From assembly GCA_963751665.1 (NCBI GenBank), contig CAVVVF010000004.1:558001-622000 (forward strand): 64,000 nucleotides of DNA. The letters are read 5' to 3'. Each line of letters starts with the position of its first letter. The first letter of the stretch is position 1. The position numbers were made by a program, and so were the translations under genes. Source of the DNA: AC-69 sp963751665. GTDB lineage: Bacteria; Actinomycetota; UBA4738; HRBIN12. This document shows, piece by piece, positions 27,520-36,733 of the stretch. Under the pieces are notes generated by a model. The model worked only from the letters and a program-made list of their open reading frames with translations. It was not told the origin of the DNA and made no database searches.

Positions 27520-27729
27520 ATGTGCAGAAGCATCAAGAGGCTGCGTACCGAGGAGGGCCCCGCCACCGAGGAAGAGATCCGGGAGGCGGCGCTCCAGTTC
27601 GTGCGGAAGGTCAGCGGCTACCGAGTGCCCTCGCAGCGGAACGCCGAGGCGTTCGACGCCGCCGTTGACGACGTCGCCGAAGCGTCGCGCAAGCTCCTCG
27701 ACGCCGTCACGCCGGTGCGCCGGGCCTGA
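27520..27729 (+). CDS. DUF2277 family protein
   Basis: The 69 residues match DUF2277 over the full length: 'MCRSIKRLRTEEGPATEEEI', 'AALQFVRKVSGYRVPS' and a C-terminal helix 'VDDVAEASRKLLDAV'. The family is small, cytoplasmic and of unknown function, common in Actinomycetota and Chloroflexota. Many members keep the N-terminal MCRSIK with its Cys. The ATG at 27520 is chosen for the leaderless promoter spacing and because the family begins exactly there. It diverges from the helicase gene by 60 bases and is followed by a PLP decarboxylase with its own promoter. Confidence 0.88.
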   Translation: MCRSIKRLRTEEGPATEEEIREAALQFVRKVSGYRVPSQRNAEAFDAAVDDVAEASRKLLDAVTPVRRA

Positions 27730-27746
27730 GGGCCGGCCGCACACCT

Positions 27747-27752
27747 TAGGAT
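27747..27752 (+). promoter_or_regulatory. Leaderless -10 element TAGGAT (PLP decarboxylase gene)
   Basis: TAGGAT is followed by seven bases and ATG 27760. The nearer ATG at 27751 overlaps the hexamer and is therefore unlikely to be the start. Confidence 0.5.
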
Positions 27753-27759
27753 GAGCCGC

Positions 27760-29145
27760 ATGTTGCCGCTCGACCCCGCGCCCGAGCAGATGCAGGAGAT
27801 GGGCGAGGCCGCGCTGGCCTACCTCATCGAGTTCCTCGGCCGGCAGCCCGACCTGCCGGCCGGCGGCGAGCCCGGTGGGCTCGAGGCTGCCCGATCGGTC
27901 CGCGAGTCGCCGCCCGAGGAGGGCGGGGAGTTCAAGCCACTCATGGAGACCATCGAGCTCGCGGCGGCCAAGGCCTACGGCACGACGGGCCCCGGGTACC
28001 TCGCGTTCATCCCCGGCGGCGGGCTGTTCACCGCGACGCTCGCCGACTTCCTGGCAACCGGGATCAACCGGTACGTGAACCTGTGGTCGGCCGGGCCCGT
28101 CGTGGCCCAGATCGAGAACAACGTCGTTCGGTGGCTGTGCGACCTGTTCGGCTATCCCGCCGAGTCCCGCGGCATCCTGACCTCGGGCGGGTCGATGGCG
28201 AACTTCTCGGCCATCGTGGCGGCCCGCAAGGCGCTCCTGCCCGAGAACTTCCTGGGTGGGGCGCTCTACGTCTCGGACCAGGTCCACGCGTCCGTGACCA
28301 AGGCCGCCGCGCTGGCCGGATTCGCTGGGCGGAACATCCGCGTCGTCCCGACCACGCCCGAGCTCCAGATCGACGTCGACCGCTTTCGGACCATGGTGCG
28401 TCATGACCGCGGCACGGGCCTTCGTCCGTTCATGGTCGTGGCATCGGCCGGCACGACCAACACCGGCGCCGTGGACGCCATCGCCGACGTCGCCGACCTG
28501 ACGGCAGAAGAAGGCATGTGGCTCCACGTGGACGCGGCGTACGGGGGGTTCTTCCAGCTCACCGAGCGAGGTCGGGCGAGGTTCCGTGGGATCGAGCGGG
28601 CCGACTCGATCACGCTCGACCCGCACAAGGGGATGTTCCTTCCCTACGGCACCGGCTCGCTGGTCGTTCGGGAGGGCGAGCGCCTGCGCGAGGCCCACTT
28701 CACCGGGGCCGCCTACCTCCAGGACCTGGCGGGGGACGACGAGATCCCGAACTTCTCGGAGTACTCGCCCGAGCTCTCTCGCGACTTCCGCGGCCTCCGG
28801 GTGTGGTTCCCCCTCAAGCTCCACGGCGTTTCGGCGTTTCGGGAGGCCCTCGACGAGAAGCTGGACCTGGCCCGCGTCCTGTACGACGGCCTGTGCGGGA
28901 TCCCCGGGCTAGAGCTCCCCTGGGAGCCCGAGCTGACGGTCGTTCCGTTCCGCCTCCGGGACGGCGACGACGACGCGAACAGGCGGCTGCTGGAGCGGAT
29001 CAACGCGTCGGGTCGGGTGTTCATGTCGAGCACGATCGTCCAGGACCGATTCACCATCCGGGCCTGCATCCTGTCGCATCGAACCCATCGCGACCGCATC
29101 GACGAGTGCATCGACATCATCGGACGCGCGGTCGCCGGCACCTGA
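27760..29145 (+). CDS. PLP-dependent group II decarboxylase, intact copy
   Basis: This 461-residue fold-type I enzyme belongs to the pyridoxal-dependent decarboxylase family (aromatic amino acid, glutamate or tyrosine decarboxylases). Visible are 'GILTSGGSMANFSAIVAAR' (phosphate cup), 'VASAGTTNTGAVDAI', the Asp/Ala pair in 'WLHVDAAYGGFFQL' and the Schiff-base Lys290 in 'ITLDPHKGMFLPYG'. The substrate is not predictable; homologues in such genomes are often annotated aspartate or aromatic-L-amino-acid decarboxylase. ATG 27760 fits the TAGGAT spacing. A second, frameshifted relative lies at 32512. The Fpg-like gene starts four bases after the stop, so the two may be cotranscribed. Confidence 0.87.
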   Translation: MLPLDPAPEQMQEMGEAALAYLIEFLGRQPDLPAGGEPGGLEAARSVRESPPEEGGEFKPLMETIELAAAKAYGTTGPGYLAFIPGGGLFTATLADFLATGINRYVNLWSAGPVVAQIENNVVRWLCDLFGYPAESRGILTSGGSMANFSAIVAARKALLPENFLGGALYVSDQVHASVTKAAALAGFAGRNIRVVPTTPELQIDVDRFRTMVRHDRGTGLRPFMVVASAGTTNTGAVDAIADVADLTAEEGMWLHVDAAYGGFFQLTERGRARFRGIERADSITLDPHKGMFLPYGTGSLVVREGERLREAHFTGAAYLQDLAGDDEIPNFSEYSPELSRDFRGLRVWFPLKLHGVSAFREALDEKLDLARVLYDGLCGIPGLELPWEPELTVVPFRLRDGDDDANRRLLERINASGRVFMSSTIVQDRFTIRACILSHRTHRDRIDECIDIIGRAVAGT

Positions 29146-29149
29146 CCCC

Positions 29150-29983
29150 GTGCCCGAGCTTCCCGAGGTCCAGGCGCTCGCCGAGCGGCTCGATGCCGCC
29201 GTTGCCGGCGCGCCGTTCGGCGGTGCGGGGGTGCTCCAGTTCTCCTCGCTGAAGACGGTGACGCCCCGGCCGGAGTCGCTCATGGGGGCGACGCTCCAGC
29301 GCGTCGGCCGGCGGGGCAAGTTCCTGGTCTTCGAGTTCGGCGGCCACCGGCTCCTGGTCCACCTGTCACAGGGCGGGCGGATCGACGTGGAGGACCCGCC
29401 AAAGAAGACTCGGCCCCGGGGCGCCGTGGTGCGCCTGTCGTTCGAAGGACGGCCCACTGTGCTGGTGAAGGAGTTCGGCCGCGAGCGCAAGGCCGGCTGG
29501 TGGGTGCTGGCCGAGGGAGACGACGGTCCGCTGGCCAAGCTCGGGCCGGAGCCGGACTCGGCCGAGTTCGGGGGGTTCATCCTGGATGGCGACGACACCC
29601 GGCGCGTCCACACGATCCTTCGGGACCAGAGGACGGTCGCGGGGATCGGGCGCGGCTACTCCGACGACATCCTGCATCGGGCGAAACTCTCGCCCTACGC
29701 GAGCTTGGCGTCTCTTTCGAAGGAGGAGCGACGAACCCTCCTCGACGCCACGCGGGAGATCTTGTCCGAGGCCCTCGAGGAGGAGCGGCGCCGAACCGGC
29801 GGCCTGCCTACGAAGATCGGCGACCACTTCACGGTTCACGGCAAGTACGGGACCCCCTGTCCGCGTTGCGGTGGCGACCTCCGCAGGATCTCGTACGAGT
29901 CGCACGAGGTCACGTACTGCCCGAACTGCCAGACGGGCGGCAAGGTCCTGGCCGACCGGAGGCTCTCCCGCCTGATCCGGTGA
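29150..29983 (+). CDS. Fpg/Nei-family DNA glycosylase
   Basis: This is a base-excision repair bifunctional glycosylase/AP lyase of 277 residues. The catalytic N-terminus Pro2-Glu3 is present ('VPELPEVQALAERL', GTG start at 29150), with the conserved Lys region 'VGRRGKFLVFEF'. The C-terminal zinc finger is C237-x2-C240-x16-C257-x2-C260 ('CPRCGGDL', 'YCPNCQTGG'). The helix-two-turn-helix loop reads 'VAGIGRGYSDDILHRAKLSP' rather than the common GIGN, and the usual HLGM/HLMM strand is HLSQGGRI. This places it in a divergent Fpg/Nei subgroup rather than classical MutM, so 8-oxoguanine specificity is uncertain. Confidence 0.88.
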   Translation: MPELPEVQALAERLDAAVAGAPFGGAGVLQFSSLKTVTPRPESLMGATLQRVGRRGKFLVFEFGGHRLLVHLSQGGRIDVEDPPKKTRPRGAVVRLSFEGRPTVLVKEFGRERKAGWWVLAEGDDGPLAKLGPEPDSAEFGGFILDGDDTRRVHTILRDQRTVAGIGRGYSDDILHRAKLSPYASLASLSKEERRTLLDATREILSEALEEERRRTGGLPTKIGDHFTVHGKYGTPCPRCGGDLRRISYESHEVTYCPNCQTGGKVLADRRLSRLIR

Positions 29984-30146
29984 AGTGGCTCAACTCGCGC
30001 GGTCATCCCGGCCAACAAGATAAGCGTGACAGATAGACCCGAGCTGCCGTCGTCGATCGAGATGCGGTGGCCTGCGCTCGTGGCTAGTTGACGAGCGAGG
30101 ACGCGTACGGGTCGAGAGCCTCCGGCCGGTTGCGAGGAGGAATCTC

Positions 30147-31511
30147 TCAGGCGGTGAGCTCGCCGAGCAGGTCGGCGAAGGCGGACGTGTAGCGATCGAC
30201 GTCGTCCTCGGTCGCCGGGACCGGCACGGTCGGCCCGGCGCCGGGGATGGCCTCCCACACGCCGCGGTTGGCCAGGTAGACGCGGATCAAGTGGACGAGT
30301 GTGCGATCCTCGGACGCGCGCGCCTCGGAGGCGTTGCTGGGCAACCGCGGGGCGAACGTGTAGCCGGACCGGGGGAAGAACCGGTGGATGGTCCACGGCA
30401 CATCCACATCCTGGACGGCCGCCTCCATCCCGTCGGCCAGCCGTGTCCCGAGCTTCGCCGTGTGCGCGTAGGCGTCCTCGGTCAGCACCTCGCCGAGGGC
30501 GGCCCGGGCCGCCGCGGCCGTGAGGGCGTTCGCGAACAGGGTCCCGCCGGTGGCCACGCCGTGCGGCGAGTGCCCGCCCTCCGAGGTGTCCGGGAACGCG
30601 AACACGCTCGCCAGCTCCTCGGTCATGCCGTACGCGCCGATCGGCACGCCGGCGGCGATCGACTTGCCGAGCGAGACCGCGTCTGGCTCGAGGTTCCAGG
30701 TCGTCGTGAGCCCGCCCGGCCCGCAAACGAGCGTGTGGGTCTCGTCGTAGGCCAGGACGGTGCCGGTCTCGCGCGTGATGCGGCGCAGTTCCTCGTGGAA
30801 CCCCGGCTGGGGAAGGATCAGCCCCTGGTTGTTTGTCATGGCCGGCTCCAGCAGGACCACCGCCACGTCGCGTGGTTCAAGCGCGCGTGCCACGGCCTCG
30901 AGGTCGTTGAACGGGATCACCCTGGTCTGCTCGGTCACATCCGGCGGCAGCCCGAGCTCCTCCGGGACCTCGCGGCCGTCCTCCAGGGTGACCAGTCCCT
31001 GGTCGAAGTGGCCGTGGTACTTGCCCTCGAACATCAGGGCCTTGGGTCGGCCGGTCGCGACCCGCGCGACGCGGATCAGCTCGGTGTTGGCCTGCGAGGC
31101 GGACAGGGTGAACTGCCACTTCGGCAGCTCCCATCGCCGTGCCAGCTCCTCCGCCACCCAGATCGAGTCCTCGACCGGGAGCAGGAACTGGTTGCCGGCG
31201 GCCATCCGCCGGGACACCGCCTCGACGACCGGCTCCGGTGCGTAGCCGCAGAACATGCTCATGTCCGCCACGTTGAAGTCCACGTACTCGTGGCCGTCGA
31301 CGCAGCGGAACCGGGAGCCACTGCCCTCGGTGACCCACACGGGTGGGTGGTCGTACGTGGCCCGGTCGGCCAGCCACGCCATCGGCACGCCGTTCGGCAT
31401 CGACGCCCGAGCCCGCTCCAGCAGGTCCAGCGAGCGCGGATGAGCCTTACGGAACCGCTCGTCCTCCCTGGCCTTCAGGCGGCGGACCACATCGGCGTCG
31501 ACGGTGCACAT
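30147..31511 (-). CDS. GSA-type class III aminotransferase, intact copy
   Basis: This 454-residue class III aminotransferase resembles glutamate-1-semialdehyde 2,1-aminomutase. Seen are 'FRCVDGHEYVDFNVADMSMF', 'QFTLSASQANTELIRVAR', 'LMFEGKYHGHFDQGL', 'VLAYDETHTLVCGPGG' (Asp binding the pyridine N) and 'DAVSLGKSIAAGVPIGAYG' (Lys of the internal aldimine). ATG 31511 is preferred because the N-terminus 'MCTVDADVVRRLKARED' precedes the first homologous segment; the upstream open frame is antisense to the exporter. It is not a hemL candidate by context, since no haem genes are nearby. A broken paralogue lies at 46476-47839. The 163-base gap to the Fpg-like gene shows no feature. Confidence 0.85.
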   Translation of the reverse strand: MCTVDADVVRRLKAREDERFRKAHPRSLDLLERARASMPNGVPMAWLADRATYDHPPVWVTEGSGSRFRCVDGHEYVDFNVADMSMFCGYAPEPVVEAVSRRMAAGNQFLLPVEDSIWVAEELARRWELPKWQFTLSASQANTELIRVARVATGRPKALMFEGKYHGHFDQGLVTLEDGREVPEELGLPPDVTEQTRVIPFNDLEAVARALEPRDVAVVLLEPAMTNNQGLILPQPGFHEELRRITRETGTVLAYDETHTLVCGPGGLTTTWNLEPDAVSLGKSIAAGVPIGAYGMTEELASVFAFPDTSEGGHSPHGVATGGTLFANALTAAAARAALGEVLTEDAYAHTAKLGTRLADGMEAAVQDVDVPWTIHRFFPRSGYTFAPRLPSNASEARASEDRTLVHLIRVYLANRGVWEAIPGAGPTVPVPATEDDVDRYTSAFADLLGELTA

Positions 31512-31601
31512 GTCGGCTGATTCTCCCGGCTCCCACGGGCTCACGCCAACGGGCGGGCTCTGCATGCTTGCCAGGAGCGGTCGCAGCGGGTAGGGAAGGG
31601 C

Positions 31602-32450
31602 ATGCTCGCGATCCTGGGCGGCCTGGGCGCCGCGACCATGTGGACGGTGACGACGATCTGCTCGTCCCGGTCCAGCCGGCTGATCGGCGTCGGCTCCACC
31701 CTCGCCTGGGTGATGCTGGTCGGCCTGGCCATCACGCTCCCGGTCGTGGCCGCCTCGGGCGTTCCGGCCAACCTCGATGGCGCGACGGTCGGCCGCCTGG
31801 TCGTGGCGGGGGGAGGGAACGTCTTCGGCCTGCTCCTCGAGTACCGGGCATTTCGGCTCGGTAAGGTCGGTGTGGTCTCCTCGATCGCATCGACCGAGGG
31901 AGCCATCGCCGCCCTGATCGCCGTGTTCGCCGGCGAGCGCATCTCCCCGGGCGCCGGCGTGACCCTCGCCGCCATCGCCGCCGGCGTGTGCCTGGCAGCC
32001 CTGACGGGAGAGGGCGACGAGAGGACGGAGTCTCGGGAAGCCCTGGCGGCTCTCTTGGCCGTGGGCGCCGCGCTGTCCTTCGGAATCAGCGTCTACGCCA
32101 CCGGCCGGATCAGCCAGGAGCTGCCCATCCCCTGGGCGGTGCTCCCGGCCCGGGCGGTGGGGGTCGCCGCCGTCGCGGTCCCTCTCGCGCTGACCTCTCG
32201 GTTGCGCATCACCCGGCGCGCGGTCCCGCTCGTTGCGGCGGCGGGGGTGTGCGAGGTCCTCGGCTTCGCCTCGTTCGCCATCGGGGCCCGCCACGGGATC
32301 GCGGTCACGGCCGTGCTCGGTGCGCAGTTCGCGGCGCTCTCAGCGCTCGCCGCCCGGGTATTGTTCCGCGAGCGATTGACGCGCCTTCAGCTCATCGGAG
32401 TGGTCGTGATCGTGGCCGGCGTGGCGATCCTGGCGGCGCTCATCGCCTGA
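31602..32450 (+). CDS. EamA/DMT-superfamily exporter
   Basis: This 282-residue protein has ten predicted membrane helices arranged as two EamA repeats (about 1-135 and 148-282), the architecture of drug/metabolite transporters that export amino acids or small metabolites. Typical features are 'LLEYRAFRLGKVGVVSSI' at the end of repeat 1 and 'AVLGAQFAALSALAARVLF' before 'ERLTRLQLIGVVVIVAGVAI' in repeat 2. ATG 31602 follows GGGAAGGG. It diverges from the GSA-type aminotransferase (90-base gap), so it may export that enzyme's product; this is inference only. Confidence 0.85.
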   Translation: MLAILGGLGAATMWTVTTICSSRSSRLIGVGSTLAWVMLVGLAITLPVVAASGVPANLDGATVGRLVVAGGGNVFGLLLEYRAFRLGKVGVVSSIASTEGAIAALIAVFAGERISPGAGVTLAAIAAGVCLAALTGEGDERTESREALAALLAVGAALSFGISVYATGRISQELPIPWAVLPARAVGVAAVAVPLALTSRLRITRRAVPLVAAAGVCEVLGFASFAIGARHGIAVTAVLGAQFAALSALAARVLFRERLTRLQLIGVVVIVAGVAILAALIA

Positions 32451-32499
32451 CTGATGCCACTCACGTGATCGCGTCGCCGGTCGCGGTCAGGGCGTTTGC

Positions 32500-32505
32500 T
32501 AGGCT
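32500..32505 (+). promoter_or_regulatory. Leaderless -10 element TAGGCT (second PLP decarboxylase)
   Basis: TAGGCT is followed by six bases and the GTG at 32512, with no Shine-Dalgarno sequence. The arrangement matches smpB and the PPOX gene. Confidence 0.5.
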
Positions 32506-32511
32506 CCGCGC

Positions 32512-34034
32512 GTGCCCGATCCGTTCTCCTGGCATCCCGAACCCGAACTGATCGGCTTCCGCGACCCGGGGGAGGCCCGGGCGGCGCTGGAGGAGCTGGG
32601 CCGGCTCACGTGGGGCACCGCGCTCGACTGGCTCTACGAGGACGCCATGCGCCGGCCGGTGGCGGCCGATTCGTATCCCGAGATGCGCGGGAAGTTCTTC
32701 GGGCCGGCCGACGTGCCGGCGCCTCCGCCCGAGAAGCCGACCACCTCGAGCGAGGTGCTGACCGAGTTCCGCGAGCGCGTGGCGCCGTTCGCGTTCAGCT
32801 CGCAGCACCCGGGTCCTACAGCTACTTCACGCCGCCGCCGCTCCCCATGTCGATCTCCGGCGAGGTGCTGGCGCAGTGGCTGAACCAGGGGGTCGACGTG
32901 TGGGCGGCGGGGCCCATCGGGGCGTTCGTGGAGGAGGAGGTCACGGCGTGGCTCCGGGAGCTGGTCGGGTTCGGCGAGGAGAGCTGGGGCGTGCTCACCT
33001 CGGGCGGCGTGATGGCGAACATCATGGCCCTCACGGCCGCCCGCGACGTGCACCTGCCGATGCTGCTCGGGCGCTCGGAGCCCCCGCGCGGGAGCGCGCT
33101 CGAGGGCGTGCGTGTGTACGCCTCGGACCAGGCCCACTTCTCCATCGAGCGGGGGCTTTCCGTGTTGGGGTTCCCGCCGGAGACGCTCCGGATCGTGCCC
33201 TCGGACGAGCGGTTCCGGCTGCAGGGCAGGCCCGTGGCCGCAGGCCGTGGCCGAGGACCGTGCCAACGGGCTGCTGCCGTTCGCCATCGCCGCCGTGAGC
33301 GGCTCGACGAACACCGGGTCGGTCGATCTGGTCGGCGAGCTGGCCGACATCGCGGAACGCGAGCGCATGTGGCTCCACGTCGACGCGGCGTACGGGGGAG
33401 CGGCGCGGTTCTCCAAGCGAGACGCGGGCCGCGTGCCGGATCTCGAGCGAGCCGACTCGGTCACGATCGACCCGCACAAGTGGTTCTTCCAGTCCTACGA
33501 CATCGGGGCGCTGGTGGTGAAGCGGCGCGAGGATCTGGTGCAGAACGTTCCACCGCGAGCCCGAGTACTACCGCGTACCCGAACCCCGAGGATGCGCCGC
33601 TCAACTGGTATGCAGTACTCGATCGAGGGGACGCGCCGGTTCCGCGCGCTGAAGCTGTGGACGTCGTGGAAGCACCTCGGGACGGAGGGGTTCGGCCGGC
33701 TGATCGAGCAGAACGACGACCTGGCCGCGTATCTGGTGAAGCGATGCAAGGAGTCCGGCGAGTTCGAGGTCGAGCCCGAGGAGCCGGAGCTCTCCGTGGT
33801 GTGCTTCCGCCACGTGCCGCCGGGGCTGGACCCGGTCCGAAGCTCGACGCCTACCAGGACCGGCTCCAGCGCGCGCTCGAGGTTTCCGGCGAGGGCTGGG
33901 TCTCGACGACGAAGCTCCGCGGCCGGACGTACCTGCGAGCCGGGATCGTGAACTACCTGTCCACCGAAGCCGACGTGGATCGGGTGATCGACGCCCTACG
34001 CCGCCTGTCCAAGGACGCCGCGACGGGTTTGTGA
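32512..34034 (+). pseudogene. PLP-dependent group II decarboxylase, frameshifted copy
   Basis: Joined, this is a decarboxylase of about 505 residues related to the intact one at 27760. Signatures are 'GVLTSGGVMANIMALTAAR', 'AAVSGSTNTGSVDLVGE', 'WLHVDAAYGGAARFS' and the Schiff-base Lys in 'VTIDPHKWFFQSYDIG', followed by 'LRAGIVNYLSTEADVD' at the end. Frame changes occur near 32817, 33233, 33555, 33600 and 33835, mostly single bases in G/C runs. The PHKWFFQ form is typical of actinobacterial aromatic/tyrosine-type decarboxylases, but the substrate is not established. Conservation of every motif argues for sequence error or very recent inactivation. Confidence 0.8.
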
Positions 34035-34044
34035 GGGCGGTCAG

Positions 34045-34560
34045 TTAGCCCGCGGCGACCGTGTGGCAGGACGCGGCCATGCCGTGCTTCTCGTAGTACT
34101 GCTGGTGGTAGTCCTCCGCCTCCCAGAACTCCGGGGCCGGCGTGATCTCGGTGACGATCGGCGCGGCGAACCTGGACTGCGCGGCCTCCTTCGAGGCCTT
34201 CGCCAGCAGTCCCTGCTCCTCGTCGTGGACGAAGACGGCCGAGCGATACTGCGAGCCCGCCCCGCGGTTCGGCGCCGTCGGGTTGTGCATCGACCAGAAC
34301 ACGCCGAGCAGGTCCTCGTACGAGACCTGCGCCGGGTCGAACTCGACCTCCACCGCCTCGGCGTGGCCGGTCTGGTGGCCGCAGACATCCCGGTAGGTGG
34401 GGTCGGTCGAGTGGCCGCCGGTGTAGCCCACCCGGGTCGCGGTGACGCCGGGAACGGACCGGAACGCGGCCTCGACGCCCCAGAAGCATCCGGCTGCGAA
34501 CGTCGCCCTCAACGAACCTCCTTCGGCTGGTCCGACTTGATGGTGTCCGCGAACCTTCAT
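34045..34560 (-). CDS. msrA: Peptide methionine-S-sulfoxide reductase
   Basis: MsrA repairs the S epimer of methionine sulfoxide. The active-site Cys lies in 'TFAAGCFWGVEAAFRSVPG', followed by 'TRVGYTGGHSTDPTY', 'GHAEAVEVEFDPAQVSYEDL', 'FWSMHNPTAPNRQ-like' region and 'YQQYYEKHG'-type ending 'QQYYEKHGMAASCHTVAAG', whose Cys near the C-terminus may act as resolving residue. The start is uncertain: ATG 34560 gives 171 residues, whereas TTG 34512 has AAGGAGG directly upstream and starts just before the family core. I list the longer form. It diverges from the luciferase-like gene. Confidence 0.88.
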   Translation of the reverse strand: MKVRGHHQVGPAEGGSLRATFAAGCFWGVEAAFRSVPGVTATRVGYTGGHSTDPTYRDVCGHQTGHAEAVEVEFDPAQVSYEDLLGVFWSMHNPTAPNRGAGSQYRSAVFVHDEEQGLLAKASKEAAQSRFAAPIVTEITPAPEFWEAEDYHQQYYEKHGMAASCHTVAAG

Positions 34561-34597
34561 TACGTTACCGGAGGGCACGAAACCGGAGGTTCGCTGG

Positions 34598-35533
34598 ATG
34601 GAGTTCGGGGTCCACCTCCCGGTCATGGCGTGGGGTGGAGAAGCGTTCACGTTGGATTCCCTGCTTCTCTACGCAGAGACGGCCACGCGCCTCGGCTTTC
34701 GCGCTCTGAGTACCAACGACCACCTGGTGTTCAATAGGCCGTGGCTCGACGGCCCGACCGCCCTGGCGTCGGTGCTGGAGAGGACGGGGGACATGACGCT
34801 CGCCACGACGATCTCCCTGCCGGTTGTTCGGGGCCCGGTGCCGCTCGCGAAGGCCCTCGCGGCCATCGACGTCCTTTCGGGTGGTCGTGTGGTTGTCGGG
34901 GTGGGCCCGGGCTCGCTCGATCGCGACTACGCCGCGGTGGGCATCCCCTGGGTGGAGCGGTGGCCCCGGTTCGAGGAGGCCATACAGGCGCTTCGGGCGC
35001 TGTGGCGAGAGGGGGAGCCATTCGAGGGACGCTTCTACTCGACGGTCGATGTCCGCCTGGAGCCGTCACCCGCGCAACCTGGGGGTCCCCCGATCTGGGT
35101 GGGGAGCTGGGGGTCGAATGCCGGCCTCCGACGGGTGGCCCGCCTCGGCGACGGGTGGCTTGCGTCCGGATACAACGCGACGCCCGAAACCTTCGCCGAG
35201 AACTTGAGTGGCCTCCGTGAGCGGCTGCGTGAGATCGGGCGGAACCCGGACACGTTCCCCAATGCCATCGCATCGATGTTCTTCTTCATCACCGAAGATG
35301 AGACCTTGGCTGAACGGATCCTCACCGAACGCATCGGGCCGACGCTTCACCGGCCGGCGAGCGAGATGAGCGAGCGGCTCCTGGTGGGGTCCGCTGCCGC
35401 CTGCGCAGAGAGGCTGGCGAGCTACGACGAGGCGGGGGCTCAGCTCGTGTTCCTGTGGCCGGTCGATGACGAGATCCGACAGCTCGAGGCTTTCGCCGAA
35501 CGCGTGGTTCCCCTGCTCGACTCGAGGCGCTAG
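34598..35533 (+). CDS. Luciferase-like (LLM class) flavin/F420 oxidoreductase
   Basis: This 311-residue TIM-barrel protein belongs to the bacterial luciferase-like monooxygenase family. Visible are 'GVHLPVMAWGGEAFTLDSLL', 'GFRALSTNDHLVF', 'IDVLSGGRVVVGVGPGS', 'RWPRFEEAIQALRALWREG' and 'PPIWVGSWGSNAGLRR'. The actinobacterial branch commonly uses coenzyme F420 rather than FMN; the cofactor cannot be fixed here. ATG 34598 has CGGAGG upstream. Its TAG and the TAG of the convergent aminotransferase are formed by the same CTAG (35530-35533), a 4-base overlap. Confidence 0.87.
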   Translation: MEFGVHLPVMAWGGEAFTLDSLLLYAETATRLGFRALSTNDHLVFNRPWLDGPTALASVLERTGDMTLATTISLPVVRGPVPLAKALAAIDVLSGGRVVVGVGPGSLDRDYAAVGIPWVERWPRFEEAIQALRALWREGEPFEGRFYSTVDVRLEPSPAQPGGPPIWVGSWGSNAGLRRVARLGDGWLASGYNATPETFAENLSGLRERLREIGRNPDTFPNAIASMFFFITEDETLAERILTERIGPTLHRPASEMSERLLVGSAAACAERLASYDEAGAQLVFLWPVDDEIRQLEAFAERVVPLLDSRR

Positions 35534-36651
35534 AGCCGCCGGAGGACCTCGTCCACCCGGGCCAGGCCCTTCAATGTCTTCTCGATGTCCTGGCCGAAGC
35601 CGATCCGGAACCCCTTGCCCAGTCCGAACATGTCGCCGGGCACCAGCAGGACCGACTGTTCCTCGCGGATCAGGTCAGTCAGCTTCGATGAAGTGATCGG
35701 CAGGCGGTAGGTCACGTACGCGATGGCTCCGGCCTGAGGGCGAACGTACGTCAGTACGCCCTCATGGCCGCGGATCCACTCCTCCAACCGTGGCAGATTG
35801 GACCGCAGGATCCCGCGAGTGCGGCGGAGGATCCATTCCCTCCGAGATGGTTCCATCGCGATCGCCGTCAGCCGGTCGCTCACCATCCCCGGCGTGAGCG
35901 TCGTGTAGTCGTGGTGGATCCAGAGCTTCTCGATCAGCTTCTCGGGAGCCACCGCCCACCCCACCCGAAGCCCCGGCATGGCGAACGCCTTCGACAGCCC
36001 CGCCGTCACGATCACCTTGTCGTACCGCCCCCAGAACGTCGGCGACGTCTCGTCCGTGTCCACCTCCGCACCGCGGTAGACCTCGTCCGCCACCAGCCAT
36101 GCGTTCGCCCTGCGGGCCACGTCCACCACGGCGTCCATCTCGTCGTCGGTGAAGATGTGGCCGGTCGGATTGTCCGGGTTGCACACCATCACGACGCGGG
36201 TCTTCCTCGTCACCACCCGGTCGAGCTCGTCCACGTCCAGTGCCCACCGTCCGTCGCGCAGCTTGAGCCTGAACACGTCCGTGGCCTCGCCGAAATGCCG
36301 TCCCAGGCCCCAGCCCTGCATGTAGTTGGGGACCATGAACGCCAGGCGATCGCCCGGCTCGAGCAGCGTCCACAGGCTGATGAGGTTGGCCTCGGAGCCG
36401 CCGTTCACCATGGTGACGTTCTCGAGCGCCGCGCCCGGATACCACTGCGCGATCAGCTCGCGTGAACGCTCCGACCCCTCCGAAAGCGGATACCCGAGGC
36501 CGGTCCGGAGCAGCTCGCGCGGGTCGTGCTCGTCGCCGAGCAGCTCCTCGATCGAGAGCGGCGTGACCCCGCTCTCGGACAGGTCGTACTCGACCTGGTG
36601 CCAATACTGCGACTGCATCCGCTCCATGCGGAACAGGTCGATCCGCGCCAT
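35530..36651 (-). CDS. Class I/II PLP aminotransferase
   Basis: The 373 residues form a fold-type I aminotransferase: 'VTMVNGGSEANLISLWTLLE' (phosphate cup), 'VVMVCNPDNPTGHIFTDDEM', 'WLVADEVYRGAEVD' and the Schiff-base Lys in 'VIVTAGLSKAFAMPGLRVGW'. The N-terminus 'MARIDLFRMERMQSQYWHQV' resembles a subgroup that includes capreomycidine-synthase-like enzymes, but this is a family resemblance only. The start is ATG 36651. It is convergent with the LLM gene (shared CTAG) and lies 72 bases after the DUF2630 gene; that gap contains a 23-base direct repeat. Confidence 0.85.
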   Translation of the reverse strand: MARIDLFRMERMQSQYWHQVEYDLSESGVTPLSIEELLGDEHDPRELLRTGLGYPLSEGSERSRELIAQWYPGAALENVTMVNGGSEANLISLWTLLEPGDRLAFMVPNYMQGWGLGRHFGEATDVFRLKLRDGRWALDVDELDRVVTRKTRVVMVCNPDNPTGHIFTDDEMDAVVDVARRANAWLVADEVYRGAEVDTDETSPTFWGRYDKVIVTAGLSKAFAMPGLRVGWAVAPEKLIEKLWIHHDYTTLTPGMVSDRLTAIAMEPSRREWILRRTRGILRSNLPRLEEWIRGHEGVLTYVRPQAGAIAYVTYRLPITSSKLTDLIREEQSVLLVPGDMFGLGKGFRIGFGQDIEKTLKGLARVDEVLRRL

Positions 36652-36685
36652 CCGCGCCTCCTGGAAGCCCTGGACGCGACCGAGG

Positions 36686-36733
36686 CATGCGCCCCGGATC
36701 AGCCGACGATCATGCGCCCCGGATCAGCCGACG
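36686..36733. repeat. Perfect 23-base direct repeat
   Basis: CATGCGCCCCGGATCAGCCG plus ACG occurs at 36686-36708 and again at 36711-36733, period 25. The second copy covers the stop and last codons of the DUF2630 gene; the first lies in the gap before the aminotransferase. It looks like a short slipped-strand duplication of the 3' end of that gene. Confidence 0.85.

Noticed and set aside
30147..31511. hemL (glutamate-1-semialdehyde aminomutase) for haem synthesis
   Set aside because: Two divergent paralogues exist, no hem genes are adjacent, and the sequence fits the broader class III aminotransferase group better.
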